Positions 33,801 through 41,877 of a stretch of DNA of 43,276 nt are shown piece by piece. Within the stretch, counting starts at the first letter, position 1. Every line of letters starts with the position of its first letter. The stretch comes from Anthropogastromicrobium sp963626545 (GTDB lineage Bacteria; Bacillota; Clostridia; Lachnospirales; Lachnospiraceae). The notes under the pieces are model-generated. The model was not told the origin of the DNA. It saw only the letters and a list, made by a program, of their open reading frames with translations, and did no database searches. Made by a program: the position numbers and the translations under genes. Where the stretch lies: the NCBI GenBank assembly GCA_963626545.1, contig CAVFYJ010000017.1, positions 1-43,276 on the forward strand, written 5' to 3'.

Positions 33801-34409
33801 GCATCGGATCGTGTCGATCTCATCGCCCCACAGCTCGATTCGCACTGGCACGTCCGATGTCAGCGGGTAAATATCGGCGATGCCGCCGTGAATGGTAAAC
33901 TGACCCGGCTCCTCGACGCGTCCGACACGCTCATAGCCCATCACAGTCAAGTTTTTTTTGAGCTTTTCTAAGTCAAGCTCGCCGCCCTCTTTTAATTCGA
34001 TTACGTTTCCCATCAGCTGCTCAAACGGCACAGCGGCGCTCATCAGCGCATCGATTGTTGTGATGATGACCTCTGCCTCGTTTTGATACAGGGCCTTGAA
34101 GGCCTTCATGCGCTCCGCAACGATGGCATTTCCCTGCAGATCTGCGTTAAAAAAGATCAGGTCACGCGGTGGAATCACATAGACCTGACTGCAAAACAAT
34201 TTATAATCCTCTTCAATTTCCCTTGCACGCTGTTCATTGTATGTCACAACGAGCTGCACCTTGTTCTGGCCGAGGAAGGTGCTCATTAAATGCACCTTCT
34301 CGGAGTCGATGCAGCCCGTCATGCCGACTGGATCGGTTCCCTTCAGGAAATCCCTTGAGAAGTCCTCGTATTCCAGCAGGTCTAGCAGCGGATTTGCAAA
34401 AATACCCAC
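30882..34409 (-). CDS. mfd: transcription-repair coupling factor
   Basis: 1175 residues, full length. UvrB-like N-terminal domains are followed by the RNA-polymerase-interaction domain (GDYVVHENYGLGIYRG) and the RecG-like translocase with Walker A GDVGYGKTEVA, DEEQ box (LLIIDEEQRFG), TATPIPRTLHMS and motif VI QLRGRVGRS. The C-terminal TRCF domain closes it. It removes stalled RNA polymerase at DNA lesions and recruits UvrA. The start is GTG with AGGAGGG 6 bases upstream. It begins 22 bases after the pth stop, so pth-mfd are cotranscribed. The order pth-mfd-PrsA-like is conserved in many clostridia. Confidence 0.97.
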   Translation of the reverse strand: MGIFANPLLDLLEYEDFSRDFLKGTDPVGMTGCIDSEKVHLMSTFLGQNKVQLVVTYNEQRAREIEEDYKLFCSQVYVIPPRDLIFFNADLQGNAIVAERMKAFKALYQNEAEVIITTIDALMSAAVPFEQLMGNVIELKEGGELDLEKLKKNLTVMGYERVGRVEEPGQFTIHGGIADIYPLTSDVPVRIELWGDEIDTIRCFEPQSQRSMDQLEEVMIFPAAEAIADSTTRRRAADTIQKELEIQVAVFKKAKEGDKAKRLREETNRMLEALTEDVVLEAPDSFIRYFYPRAGLLSDYFEEKKTLVFLDEPMRLTERGDGVQAEFEESMKNRLEQGFLLPGQTNLLTPAKHVLAAFERGQVAALSALDSRMSDFTVLNSYAINVQNMNTYREGFELLIKDLTRWKKEKYRIVLLCPSRTRGNRIVSQLLEYDLLAYYSEDEDKQVNPGEIMVTYGNLHRGFLYPMLKFAVITESDIFGVKKKKKEKKSRYQGQRISDFAQLKPGDYVVHENYGLGIYRGTECQIVDRVTKDYIKIEYGDGGKLYFPVTQLHMIQKYADAESKQPKLNKLNGQEWTKTKSRVQKAVTNIAKELVELYAARQNGHGYQYGPDTVWQKEFEELVPFEETADQLAAIDATKADMQSTKIMDRLVCGDVGYGKTEVAIRAAFKAVQDSKQVVFLVPTTILAQQHYNTFVERMKDYPIRIELLSRFRTAAQVKASLDRVKKGLADIVIGTHRVLSKDVVFKDLGLLIIDEEQRFGVTHKEKIKQLKKDVDVLTLTATPIPRTLHMSMIGVRDMSVLEEAPYERRPIQTYVMEMNWEMVREAMNRELARDGQVYYVYNRVKDIDQITAQIAKLVPDANVAFAHGQMSERHLEQIMMDFVNGDIDVLVSTTIIETGLNIPNVNTIIIHDSDRYGLAQLYQLRGRVGRSNRTAYAFIMYQRNKILKEDAEKRLQAIREYTDLGSGIKIAMRDLEIRGAGNLLGSEQHGHMEAVGYDLYCKMLNMAVKKEKGELEMEETFETTADIPISAYIPDSYIRSEAERMEIYKRIAAVENEEESMDMIDELIDRFGTVPKPVTNLLEVSILRAEAHSLYIKEIKASQSEVRLFMHPKAKFDTMRVPELIASYRGALRLLDKDNPYFLLRAGDGAIKEKTLNLKILKNLLSDIKKLIVS

Positions 34410-34431
34410 GATTGACCCTCCTGCTTTTTAC

Positions 34432-35004
34432 TTATTTACTCTTTTTCTGATTATAATGGTTCATGGTTGCCTCAAGTCCATCGTTCATTAACGAGCAGAC
34501 TGCGTCGGCGGCATCCTTGTAGCCCTCTTCCATTGCCTGTTTTTCCTCGCCCTGGAAATGGCTGAGTACGAAGTCAGCGAGATCCATCTTTGGCGGCTTG
34601 GCTCCGATGCCGACACGAACCCTCGGAAAGTCCTGAGAATTGCAATGCAGGATGATGTTTTTCATGCCGTTGTGACCACCTGCACTTCCCTTGCCGCGCA
34701 CGCGAAGCTGCCCTGGCTCTAAGTTGATATCATCGTACACGACAATCAGCTCGGAGATGTCGGTCTTGTAGTAGTTCATGACTTCCTGAAGGCACTCGCC
34801 GCTCAAGTTCATGAAGGTCTGTGGCTTTACGAGAACGACTTTTTGTCCCTCAATAACGCCAGTTCCGATTAAGCCTTTGAATTTCTTTGTGGTTACATCA
34901 ATATTATATTTGTCGGCGAGGTAGTCGATTACCTCGAAGCCGACGTTATGTCTTGTTCCTTTATACTGTGCGGTTGGGTTACCCAAGCCTGCGATAATAT
35001 ACAT
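34432..35004 (-). CDS. pth: peptidyl-tRNA hydrolase
   Basis: A 190-residue Pth with GLGNPTAQYKGTRHNVGFEV (catalytic His in the RHNVG motif), PQTFMNLSGE, VVYDDINLEPG and GSAGGHNGMKNI. It recycles tRNA from dropped-off peptidyl-tRNA. GAGGAG precedes the start. It lies 25 bases after the NodB-like gene and 22 before mfd. Confidence 0.97.
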   Translation of the reverse strand: MYIIAGLGNPTAQYKGTRHNVGFEVIDYLADKYNIDVTTKKFKGLIGTGVIEGQKVVLVKPQTFMNLSGECLQEVMNYYKTDISELIVVYDDINLEPGQLRVRGKGSAGGHNGMKNIILHCNSQDFPRVRVGIGAKPPKMDLADFVLSHFQGEEKQAMEEGYKDAADAVCSLMNDGLEATMNHYNQKKSK

Positions 35005-35029
35005 GTTTTTCTTCTCCTCTATATATTGG

Positions 35030-36598
35030 TTAATTTGTTAAGCGATCACTCATCCCAAGGGAATCGGCAAGTGCCTGTAAGTCAAAGCCGTCCGGCAGTG
35101 TGACACCACTTACTGGAAGCGGACGGTTGCGATCGAATACATCGTACACGTCAAACAGATCGCTTGTCAATGTCTTTTCTGGATAGACCATCTGCTTAAA
35201 CATCATCTGACCATCCATGTTGCGGCGGCCCTGACGCATGTAGTTGGAACCGTACTGAAGCCAATACTGGGTACTGTCAACATTGCAGAAGTATCGAAAA
35301 CCTGCATCCCAGAGTTTTTTGAATTTCTCATTTTCAAAGGTGTACTGCGATGGTCTCCAGTCTCCGACATCGGCACCGAGCGGGTATAGAATGATATCGG
35401 TCTCACCGATGATGGATTCAACCTCGCGCTCCCACATGTCGGTATCCCACACAAGATGCTCGTAGCTGGTGCTTGTCATATTTAAATGACCCCAACTGTG
35501 GCTGGCAAACTCCCAGCCGAGATCGCGAATTGCCTGAGCGACCTCGCGCGCCGTCTGCTTGTCCTGTTCGATGTTTAAGTTTGGTGTGGTGTGATCTTCA
35601 CGCTTTTCCTTGTCATTTGCCGGAGTGGAAATGTAGTAATCGCAATTGTCATTGTACCAGAAATCACTGGTTCGATAGCCCAAAATGCCATCGTATCCGG
35701 TAAAGGCAAGGATACCTTTTGAACCCTGATAGGAAAAATCAGGATGCTCGGCAATGAAATCTTCGAGAACAGTCAGCACATCGTAGGAACCGTAGGATAC
35801 ACTTCCATCGCGCTCTACATACTCGTTTACAACTTTGCCATTTTCATCGAGGCACAGCTTTGTTGCAAAGCCGGTTCCTGTCATGTACTCGTAGTAGCAC
35901 ACGTCATCCTCAGATAACACAAATGGCTTTTTTCCACGAGGAAGATAAATCGGCTGCTGCACCATCTGCTCGGTACCATCCGGCTGTATCTCCATCTTGG
36001 CAATCTTATGCAGACTGATTAATACGTAGCCCTTGTCGTACATAGACTGCATGATGTCCTTAAACTCTTCGATCGTGGTCATTACCTGATTGTAATCGCT
36101 GCTCTTGTAACTGTCAAATGCAAGTTCACTGTCTGCAACCAAGATGTGGAAAAAGATGTGTGTGATCTTGTCGTAATCGGTCCATTGTACTGCCTGAGAC
36201 TTTAAGCTCTCGTAGCTTTGAATGCAATTGATGTAGGTCTCGTTATCGGCATACCCCGGAATGGACTGAATCTGCGCGATTGCGCCATCATAATCGTACT
36301 GCATTGCCTTCAGGTTTGCTGCCTGCACAACAGGATCGTCACTCTGCACGAGTGCGCCATCCGCTGCAGCCTCGGTTGCTTTCCATGTCTCATACTCCTG
36401 CTGCTCTTTTGTCTGAGCAGCCTGATCGGCTGGCACATGCGGCAGTGTTACCGGACGCAGACATACCCATGCCACAACTCCAAGTCCTACGCAGGCAATT
36501 ACAAGCAACACTAAAAGGATAATGACGGGCGCACCCGATCTGCCTTTTTTCATTTTCTTTTTATGATATTCTTCCCAGCTGCGTCGTTTTTTCGCCAT
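35030..36598 (-). CDS. membrane-anchored NodB-like polysaccharide deacetylase homologue
   Basis: A 522-residue protein: basic N-terminus, one membrane helix (VIILLVLLVIACVGLGVVAW, residues 25-44), a long extracellular helical region, then a NodB-type (CE4) domain from about residue 290. The His motif is intact as SHSWGH. In motif 1 the usual TFDD reads FTGYDG, so the catalytic-base Asp is Tyr while the metal-binding Asp remains. The later motif (YPLGADVGDWRPSQY) is also unusual. It may be a cell-wall deacetylase with changed chemistry or a binding protein. It lies directly upstream of pth in the same direction. Confidence 0.82.
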   Translation of the reverse strand: MAKKRRSWEEYHKKKMKKGRSGAPVIILLVLLVIACVGLGVVAWVCLRPVTLPHVPADQAAQTKEQQEYETWKATEAAADGALVQSDDPVVQAANLKAMQYDYDGAIAQIQSIPGYADNETYINCIQSYESLKSQAVQWTDYDKITHIFFHILVADSELAFDSYKSSDYNQVMTTIEEFKDIMQSMYDKGYVLISLHKIAKMEIQPDGTEQMVQQPIYLPRGKKPFVLSEDDVCYYEYMTGTGFATKLCLDENGKVVNEYVERDGSVSYGSYDVLTVLEDFIAEHPDFSYQGSKGILAFTGYDGILGYRTSDFWYNDNCDYYISTPANDKEKREDHTTPNLNIEQDKQTAREVAQAIRDLGWEFASHSWGHLNMTSTSYEHLVWDTDMWEREVESIIGETDIILYPLGADVGDWRPSQYTFENEKFKKLWDAGFRYFCNVDSTQYWLQYGSNYMRQGRRNMDGQMMFKQMVYPEKTLTSDLFDVYDVFDRNRPLPVSGVTLPDGFDLQALADSLGMSDRLTN

Positions 36599-36763
36599 TT
36601 ATTCTTTCATTTCCTCCTAATTCACGAGCCACTGGCTCTGTTGATTTTTCTTAGGCACATTATACCGAATGATAGGGATAATTGCAAGTGACGCCGACAA
36701 AACAATGGTCAAACCGCCTTTGTAAAACTTCTGGGGTGCATACGCACCCACACGCGCAAAAAG

Positions 36764-36787
36764 AAAGACTGCCCTCAAGCAGTCTTT
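36764..36787 (-). terminator. Rho-independent terminator of spoVG
   Basis: AAAGACTGC (36764-36772) and GCAGTCTTT (36779-36787), a perfect 9-bp stem with a 6-base loop. On the minus strand CTTTTTG follows. A second hairpin, GGGTGC/GCACCC, lies at 36732-36750. It separates spoVG from the NodB-pth-mfd group. Confidence 0.85.
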
Positions 36788-36886
36788 CCGTTATCGCATC
36801 TAACTTCGCTATTGATTTTGCAATTCATATATCTATCTGTCCGTCCAATAAAGCCCCGGTCAAGATCTTATGTTTTTTACGCTTCT

Positions 36887-37150
36887 CTATGCTTCCTTCA
36901 GCGCTTCCTCGTATTTCTCGAGAATGATCTTCTGCACATAATCTCTTGTCTCCGAGTTGATGGGATGTGCGATATCACGATATTCTCCTGTTGCCGACTT
37001 GCGGCTTGGCATCGCAACAAATACTCCCTTTTCCCCTTCGATCACCTTGATATCGTGAACCACAAATTCATTGTCCAGTGTAATAGAGACGACCGCTCTC
37101 ATCTTGCCATCCAGTGCGACCTTTCGCACTCTCACATCTGTAATTTCCAT
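36887..37150 (-). CDS. spoVG: SpoVG family regulator
   Basis: An 87-residue protein, full length (MEITDVRVRKV start, SITLDNEFVVHDIKVI, VAMPSRKSATGEYRDIAHPI). SpoVG is a small nucleic-acid-binding regulator first known from sporulation septation and widespread in Firmicutes. GGAAAGG precedes the start. The leader contains a CTGCAC/GTGCAG hairpin. A terminator follows, so it is likely monocistronic. I could not find a clear sigma-H type promoter. Confidence 0.95.
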   Translation of the reverse strand: MEITDVRVRKVALDGKMRAVVSITLDNEFVVHDIKVIEGEKGVFVAMPSRKSATGEYRDIAHPINSETRDYVQKIILEKYEEALKEA

Positions 37151-37295
37151 CCCACTATTGCCTTTCCGTCCTCTGCACGCCTTTGTGCAGCTGTTTTTCT
37201 TTATTCTTTTTTATTTATATTTGATAATCGGTCTCAAGGTCAGAAGCCACCTCTGACAAACATGATCCACTTCCGACTTTGATCCCCTGGTATTA

Positions 37296-38417
37296 TCAGA
37301 TAATGAATCTCTCATTCTTCTCCACAACGATGCGGATATCGCCCGGCTCTGCCTTGTAGCAAGCATTTGTCTCGATGGTTCCTCTACTCTCAACGATGCA
37401 GTTCTCGATCACGGCATTGTCACCAATATAGACATCGTTCATGATAATGGAGTTCTTGATCACTGTGTTGTTTCCGATATATGCCTTTTTGAAGACAACG
37501 GAATTCTCAACGGTACCGTTTACAATACTTCCGCATGCAATCAGGCTGTTTGAAATATTTGCGCCTGGATTGTACTTTGCTGGCGGCAGATCATCTACCT
37601 TAGTAAATACGCTGTCGCCTTCCTTGAAGAAGTAGTTGCGAACATCTCTCTTTAAGAAATCCATATTGGTCTTATAATAAGCTTCAACAGAAGAAATGTT
37701 GTTCCAATAGGTACCAATCTGGTATGCGTAGATTCTCTTGATATCCTTGTAACGAATTAAGATATCCTTTACAAGATCATATCGATCCTCCTCTGCCGCA
37801 CGCTCGATTAACTCGATTAACAGACGTCTTCTGACAACATAGATACCACAGGATACGTTTCTGGAAGCCTCAACAACCGGCTTCTCCTCGTAGTCGCGGA
37901 TTCTTCCGTCATCATCGGTCTTTACCTGTCCGAAACGGCTTATATCCTCGCCTTCTGGCATCTGCTTGCAGACAACGGTGATGTCGGCACGCTTCTGAAT
38001 GTGATACTCCAGAACCTTGTTGTAATCCAACTTATAAATTCCATCGCCAGAAGCCAGAACCACGTATGGCTCATGGCTTCTCTTGAGGAAATGCAGGTTC
38101 TGATACAGGGCATCGGCTGTACCCCGATACCAGTTGCTATTTTCTGCGGTTATAGTAGGGGTGAATACATATAAACCGCCCTGCTTTCTTCCAAAATCCC
38201 ACCACTTTGAAGAGTTTAAATGCTCATTCAGGGATACGGTGTTGTACTGTGTTAAAACAGCTACCTTCTGAATACGGGAGTTTGACATATTGCTGAGTGC
38301 GAAATCAATGCTGCGGTAGGTTCCTACCATTGGCATAGCAGCGATCGCACGATTGTATGACAGCTCCTTCATTCTCTTGTTGTTTCCGCCAGCTAAAATT
38401 ATACCAATCGCTTTCAT
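37296..38417 (-). CDS. glgD: glucose-1-phosphate adenylyltransferase regulatory-type subunit GlgD
   Basis: A 373-residue paralogue of GlgC: nucleotidyltransferase-like N-terminal domain with altered start motif IILAGGNNKRMKEL, then a left-handed beta-helix C-terminal domain (YIGNNTVIKNSIIMNDVYIG). In Firmicutes GlgD pairs with GlgC and modulates ADP-glucose synthesis. Its ATG overlaps the glgC stop as ATGA, so the two are translationally coupled at a fixed ratio. Confidence 0.94.
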   Translation of the reverse strand: MKAIGIILAGGNNKRMKELSYNRAIAAMPMVGTYRSIDFALSNMSNSRIQKVAVLTQYNTVSLNEHLNSSKWWDFGRKQGGLYVFTPTITAENSNWYRGTADALYQNLHFLKRSHEPYVVLASGDGIYKLDYNKVLEYHIQKRADITVVCKQMPEGEDISRFGQVKTDDDGRIRDYEEKPVVEASRNVSCGIYVVRRRLLIELIERAAEEDRYDLVKDILIRYKDIKRIYAYQIGTYWNNISSVEAYYKTNMDFLKRDVRNYFFKEGDSVFTKVDDLPPAKYNPGANISNSLIACGSIVNGTVENSVVFKKAYIGNNTVIKNSIIMNDVYIGDNAVIENCIVESRGTIETNACYKAEPGDIRIVVEKNERFII

Positions 38418-39688
38418 TCTTCCTCGCCTCCCTTGATGATATATCCGCCGCTTACCAGATTTCCGTCCGGATAATCTTCAGCAACCGTCTTTCCAGAAAT
38501 CGCTACATTCTTACCAATGGTAACGCCGTCCGGAATCTCGGAGCCTTCTGCAACGGTGACAAGGTCGCAGCAGTATACCTTCTTATTATACTGGCTATCT
38601 GCATACTCGCCGACACCAATCGTACAATTCTCACCAACCACTACGTCCTGTGCAATGATGGACTTGTAGATCTTCGTTCCCTTCTTGATCACAGCGCCCT
38701 GCATCAAAATGGAATCGTAAACCTCTGCGCCCTCTTCAACAATAACACTTGGTCCAATGACGCAGTTTCGCACTCTGCCGTAAATCTCAGAGCCATCGCC
38801 TATGATACAGCGCTCAATCTGTGCGGAATCAGCGATATACTGCGGCGGCTGGTTATCCGACTTGGTATAAATCTTCCAGAACTCCTCATATAAATTAAAG
38901 ACAGGAACAATGTCGATTAACTCCATATTTGCTTCCCAGTAAGAATGAAGGGTTCCAACATCCTTCCAGTAGCCATTGAACTCGTAGCAGAATACACGAT
39001 CTCCACGCTTGTGGCAATATGGAATGACATGCATACCAAAGTCACAATTCGGGATATCTTTATTGGTGATCAGTGCCTCACGAAGCACAGACCATGTAAA
39101 TATGTAAATGCCCATGGAAGCAAGGTTGCTTCTTGGATGTGCCGGCTTCTCCTCGAAATCGGTGATACGGCCTGTCTCATCGGTGATCAGAACGCCAAAA
39201 CGGCTGGCTTCCTCGATCGGAACTGGCATTGCAGCCATGGTAACGTCTGCATTGTTTGCCTTGTGATAATCGAGCATCACCTGATAATCCATCTTATAAA
39301 TATGGTCACCGCCCAGAATCAATACGTATTCCGGATTCAAGCTGTCGATGTAGCGGATGTTCTGGTAAATCGCATTTGCAGTACCAGTATACCAATCGCT
39401 GTTCTCGTTTGCCTCGTATGGGGAAAGAATCGTTACACCGCCATAGTTGCGGTCAAGATCCCACGGAATACCAATGCCGATGTGGGTATTCAAACGAAGC
39501 GGCTGATACTGTGTCAGTACACCAACCGTATCCACCCCTGAATTTATGCAGTTACTTAATGGGAAGTCAATAATGCTGTATTTCCCGCCGAAGGCTACAG
39601 CCGGCTTCGCTACTTCCGAAGTCAAAACTCCAAGGCGGCTTCCCTGTCCGCCCGCCAATAACATGGCGATCATTTCCTTTCTAACCAC
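38414..39688 (-). CDS. glgC: glucose-1-phosphate adenylyltransferase
   Basis: 424 residues with the pyrophosphorylase motif MLLAGGQGSRLGVLT, substrate segments (YTGTANAIYQN, ILGGDHIYKMDY, FGVLITDETGRITDFEEKP) and a C-terminal beta-helix. It makes ADP-glucose from glucose-1-phosphate and ATP, the committed step of glycogen synthesis. The start is a GTG with AAAGGGGTG 5-8 bases upstream; the ATG five codons on has AGAAAGGAA immediately against it. It is first in the glgC-glgD operon. No glgA or glgB is in the window. Confidence 0.96.
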   Translation of the reverse strand: MVRKEMIAMLLAGGQGSRLGVLTSEVAKPAVAFGGKYSIIDFPLSNCINSGVDTVGVLTQYQPLRLNTHIGIGIPWDLDRNYGGVTILSPYEANENSDWYTGTANAIYQNIRYIDSLNPEYVLILGGDHIYKMDYQVMLDYHKANNADVTMAAMPVPIEEASRFGVLITDETGRITDFEEKPAHPRSNLASMGIYIFTWSVLREALITNKDIPNCDFGMHVIPYCHKRGDRVFCYEFNGYWKDVGTLHSYWEANMELIDIVPVFNLYEEFWKIYTKSDNQPPQYIADSAQIERCIIGDGSEIYGRVRNCVIGPSVIVEEGAEVYDSILMQGAVIKKGTKIYKSIIAQDVVVGENCTIGVGEYADSQYNKKVYCCDLVTVAEGSEIPDGVTIGKNVAISGKTVAEDYPDGNLVSGGYIIKGGEEE

Positions 39689-39711
39689 AAAATCACCCCT
39701 TTGTCTATGTT

Positions 39712-39771
39712 GTATTACGAGTTCGCACGTTAAATAAATAGAGATTTCTTATTCATTTTGTGAACTGTAAC
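39712..39771. repeat. possible palindromic element in glgC leader
   Basis: GTGAACTGTAAC (39760-39771) is identical to the right tip of the element at 9901-10062 (10053-10064 region). A weaker mate GTATTACGAGTTCGCAC lies at 39712-39728. With the short stem it may be a decayed copy of the same family. Confidence 0.35.
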
Positions 39772-39789
39772 CATGTAGTACTTGCCGTT

Positions 39790-39818
39790 ATTATAGCACA
39801 TCTCTTTCAAAATGTGAA
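39790..39818 (-). promoter_or_regulatory. sigma-A promoter of glgC-glgD
   Basis: Minus strand TTCACA (39818-39813), 17-base spacer, TATAAT (39795-39790), about 100 bases before the GTG start. Confidence 0.65.
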
Positions 39819-40027
39819 CAATTTACCAAAAAATTTTTATGCATTTTTAAATATTTATTACACCTTGTTTAGATTGTTTTTCATTGTCTTTACACGTTTT
39901 CGATCATTTTGTCCAATTTTTCCATTTTTTTGTCAATCTGTGTAATTTCATTTCACGCGTCCTGTGTTTTTGCAACTGGGCGTCCCGTAAACAGTAACTT
40001 TCTGATAGCTTCCTGCAACATTTGCGC

Positions 40028-40055
40028 TTTACAATCCTTTAAAATCGAGTATACT
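40028..40055 (+). promoter_or_regulatory. sigma-A promoter of murC
   Basis: TTTACA (40028-40033), 16-base spacer, TATACT (40050-40055), 90 bases before murC. The rest of the 457-base glgC-murC spacer (39689-40145) holds the glgC promoter and leader; I see no other gene in it. Confidence 0.6.
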
Positions 40056-40145
40056 TAAATTAAGATAACGATTCATTTTTGTTTCTTAATCCCGTTCATT
40101 ATTCATTGATTTGAAATTTAAACTTGATTATTCGGAGGAATTACC

Positions 40146-41528
40146 ATGTATCATATTAATTTTGAAAAACCATGCCATATTTATTTTATCGGCATCGGTG
40201 GCATCAGCATGAGCGGACTTGCTGAAGTTTTAATGAAGGAGGGCTTTACGGTGAGCGGTTCCGATTCCACAGAATCTCCACTGACCGATCATCTTTCCTC
40301 CCTCGGCGCTACGATCTTCTATGATCAGTCCGTTTCCCACATTCCAGAGGGAACCGATGTCGTTGTTTACACCGCTGCAATCCATGCCGAGCATCCGGAA
40401 ATTGTAGACGCAAATTCGCGCAACATCCCGCTTCTTACAAGAGCAGAGCTTCTCGGACAGCTGATGCGAAACTATAAGACCGCAGTAAACATTGCCGGTA
40501 CTCACGGCAAGACCACCACGACCTCTATGGTAACGGAGGTCCTGTTAGCAGCTGGTACCGATCCGACCATCTCTGTCGGTGGAATTCTTTCGACAATTGG
40601 TGGCAACATCCGCGTGGGCGGCTCGGATCTATTTGTCACGGAGGCATGTGAGTATACAAACAGCTTTCTGTCCTTCTATCCAACGATGGAAGTAATCCTT
40701 AATATAGAAGCAGACCATCTCGACTTCTTTAAGGACATCGATGATATCCGCCATTCCTTCCGCCTGTTTATGGAGAAACTGCCAAAGGACGGCGTACTTG
40801 TCATTAACGGCGATATTCGTGACCTGTCCGAGTTGACCAAGGGATTAGAGTGTGAGATCATCACTGTCGGCCACGGTGAGAATTGCGATTACCGCGCAGC
40901 CAATATCGCATATAATGAGCTGGCGCAAGCCTCCTTTGACATCACAGATGCGCACGGCGCTGTACTCGGTCACATCCAGTTAAGTGTTCCGGGCGAGCAT
41001 AATGTTTACAATGCACTCGCTGCGGTTGCCCTGTGCCGCAAGCTTGGTCTCACAATGGATCAGATTGCCGCTGGACTGTTAAATTTCCACGGCACACAGA
41101 GACGTTTTGAGAAGAAGGGCGTGGTAAATGGCATCACCATCATTGATGATTATGCACATCATCCACAGGAAATCACTGCGACACTGACTGCCGCAAAGAA
41201 GTATCCACATAAGAAGATTTGGTGTATCTTCCAGCCGCATACCTACACAAGAACAAAGGCACTGTTAAACGATTTTGCAAAGGCGCTGTCCTTAGCCGAT
41301 GAGGTCGTTCTGGCAAAGATTTACCCGGCAAGGGAGACGGACGATTTGGGCATCAGTTCCGACAATATTCGCGTTTTATTAGAGCAGGCAGGCACAAATG
41401 CCCATTATCTGGAAACTTTTGATGAAATTGAAAAATTTATTTTAGAGAACGCTATCCCCAGCGATTTGGTGATAACTATGGGTGCCGGAGATGTAGTAAA
41501 AATCGGAGAAAACCTCATTTCTAAGTAA
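40146..41528 (+). CDS. murC: UDP-N-acetylmuramate--L-alanine ligase
   Basis: A 460-residue Mur ligase. The N-terminal Rossmann domain has FIGIGGISMSGLA, the ATP loop is AGTHGKTTTTSM, and the central domain carries EACEYTNSFL and NIEADHLDFF. The C-terminal domain has IDDYAHHPQEI and FQPHTYTRTK. It adds the first alanine to UDP-MurNAc in peptidoglycan synthesis. CGGAGG stands 7 bases before the ATG. It has its own promoter and is not in a dcw-type cluster. The following spacer contains the terminator-like DnaA-box cluster. Confidence 0.97.
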   Translation: MYHINFEKPCHIYFIGIGGISMSGLAEVLMKEGFTVSGSDSTESPLTDHLSSLGATIFYDQSVSHIPEGTDVVVYTAAIHAEHPEIVDANSRNIPLLTRAELLGQLMRNYKTAVNIAGTHGKTTTTSMVTEVLLAAGTDPTISVGGILSTIGGNIRVGGSDLFVTEACEYTNSFLSFYPTMEVILNIEADHLDFFKDIDDIRHSFRLFMEKLPKDGVLVINGDIRDLSELTKGLECEIITVGHGENCDYRAANIAYNELAQASFDITDAHGAVLGHIQLSVPGEHNVYNALAAVALCRKLGLTMDQIAAGLLNFHGTQRRFEKKGVVNGITIIDDYAHHPQEITATLTAAKKYPHKKIWCIFQPHTYTRTKALLNDFAKALSLADEVVLAKIYPARETDDLGISSDNIRVLLEQAGTNAHYLETFDEIEKFILENAIPSDLVITMGAGDVVKIGENLISK

Positions 41529-41537
41529 ATCTTACGT

Positions 41538-41603
41538 AAGTTATCCACATTATCCCCAATTTATCCCCAACCCCCTTGGGGATAACTATGGGGATAACTT
41601 TTT
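41538..41603 (+). terminator. murC terminator-like nested hairpin
   Basis: AAGTTATCC (41538-41546) pairs with GGATAACTT (41592-41600), followed by TTT. Inside, TTATCCCCAA (41561-41570) pairs with TTGGGGATAA (41576-41585) around a C-rich loop. It lies 10 bases past the murC stop. Confidence 0.6.
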
Positions 41604-41689
41604 CTCTTTTCATCTTCAAAAAACGGCTTATTTGCGCCATTTTCCTGCATTCTTTTCCACTCTTTTCTGAGTTATCCACATTATCCCCA
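41541..41689. promoter_or_regulatory. cluster of seven DnaA-box-like 9-mers
   Basis: Perfect DnaA boxes TTATCCACA occur at 41541-41549 and 41672-41680. One-mismatch boxes TTATCCCCA occur at 41550-41558, 41561-41569 and 41681-41689 (plus) and at 41585-41577 and 41597-41589 (minus). The 20-base sequence GTTATCCACATTATCCCCAA is repeated exactly at 41540-41559 and 41671-41690. The cluster lies directly upstream of a dnaD-like replication gene. Confidence 0.6.
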
Positions 41690-41730
41690 AAAACTTTCCT
41701 ATACCCCCTGTTCTTTTGGGGATGGCTTTT
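41683..41730 (+). terminator. second terminator-like hairpin before dnaD
   Basis: ATCCCCAAAA (41683-41692) pairs with TTTTGGGGAT (41714-41723) across a 21-base loop, followed by GGCTTTT. It shares its left arm with the second DnaA-box pair. Confidence 0.4.
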
Positions 41731-41755
41731 CAAAAAAAGCAATTTGTGCTATACT
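41727..41755 (+). promoter_or_regulatory. candidate sigma-A promoter of dnaD-like gene
   Basis: TTTTCA (41727-41732), 17-base spacer, TATACT (41750-41755). The leader of about 115 bases is very AT-rich with repeated TTGATTGAATTAAT-like sequence and ends in GGAGG. Confidence 0.45.
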
Positions 41756-41877
41756 TCACTTTACTAGTACAGGTGAAAAATTTACCGTAATTGATTGAAT
41801 TAATTATAATTAATTATACTTGATCATAACTGATTGAATTAATCAATTGATACATGACACGATTTTGGAGGTTTTTT

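Noticed and set aside
37151..37295. Sigma-H promoter for spoVG
   Set aside because: No AGGA...GAAT pair at the right spacing was found in the upstream region.
41540..41690. Chromosomal replication origin
   Set aside because: DnaA boxes are present, but dnaA, dnaN and a clear DNA unwinding region are not; the stems also look like terminators. A regulatory or titration site is more likely.
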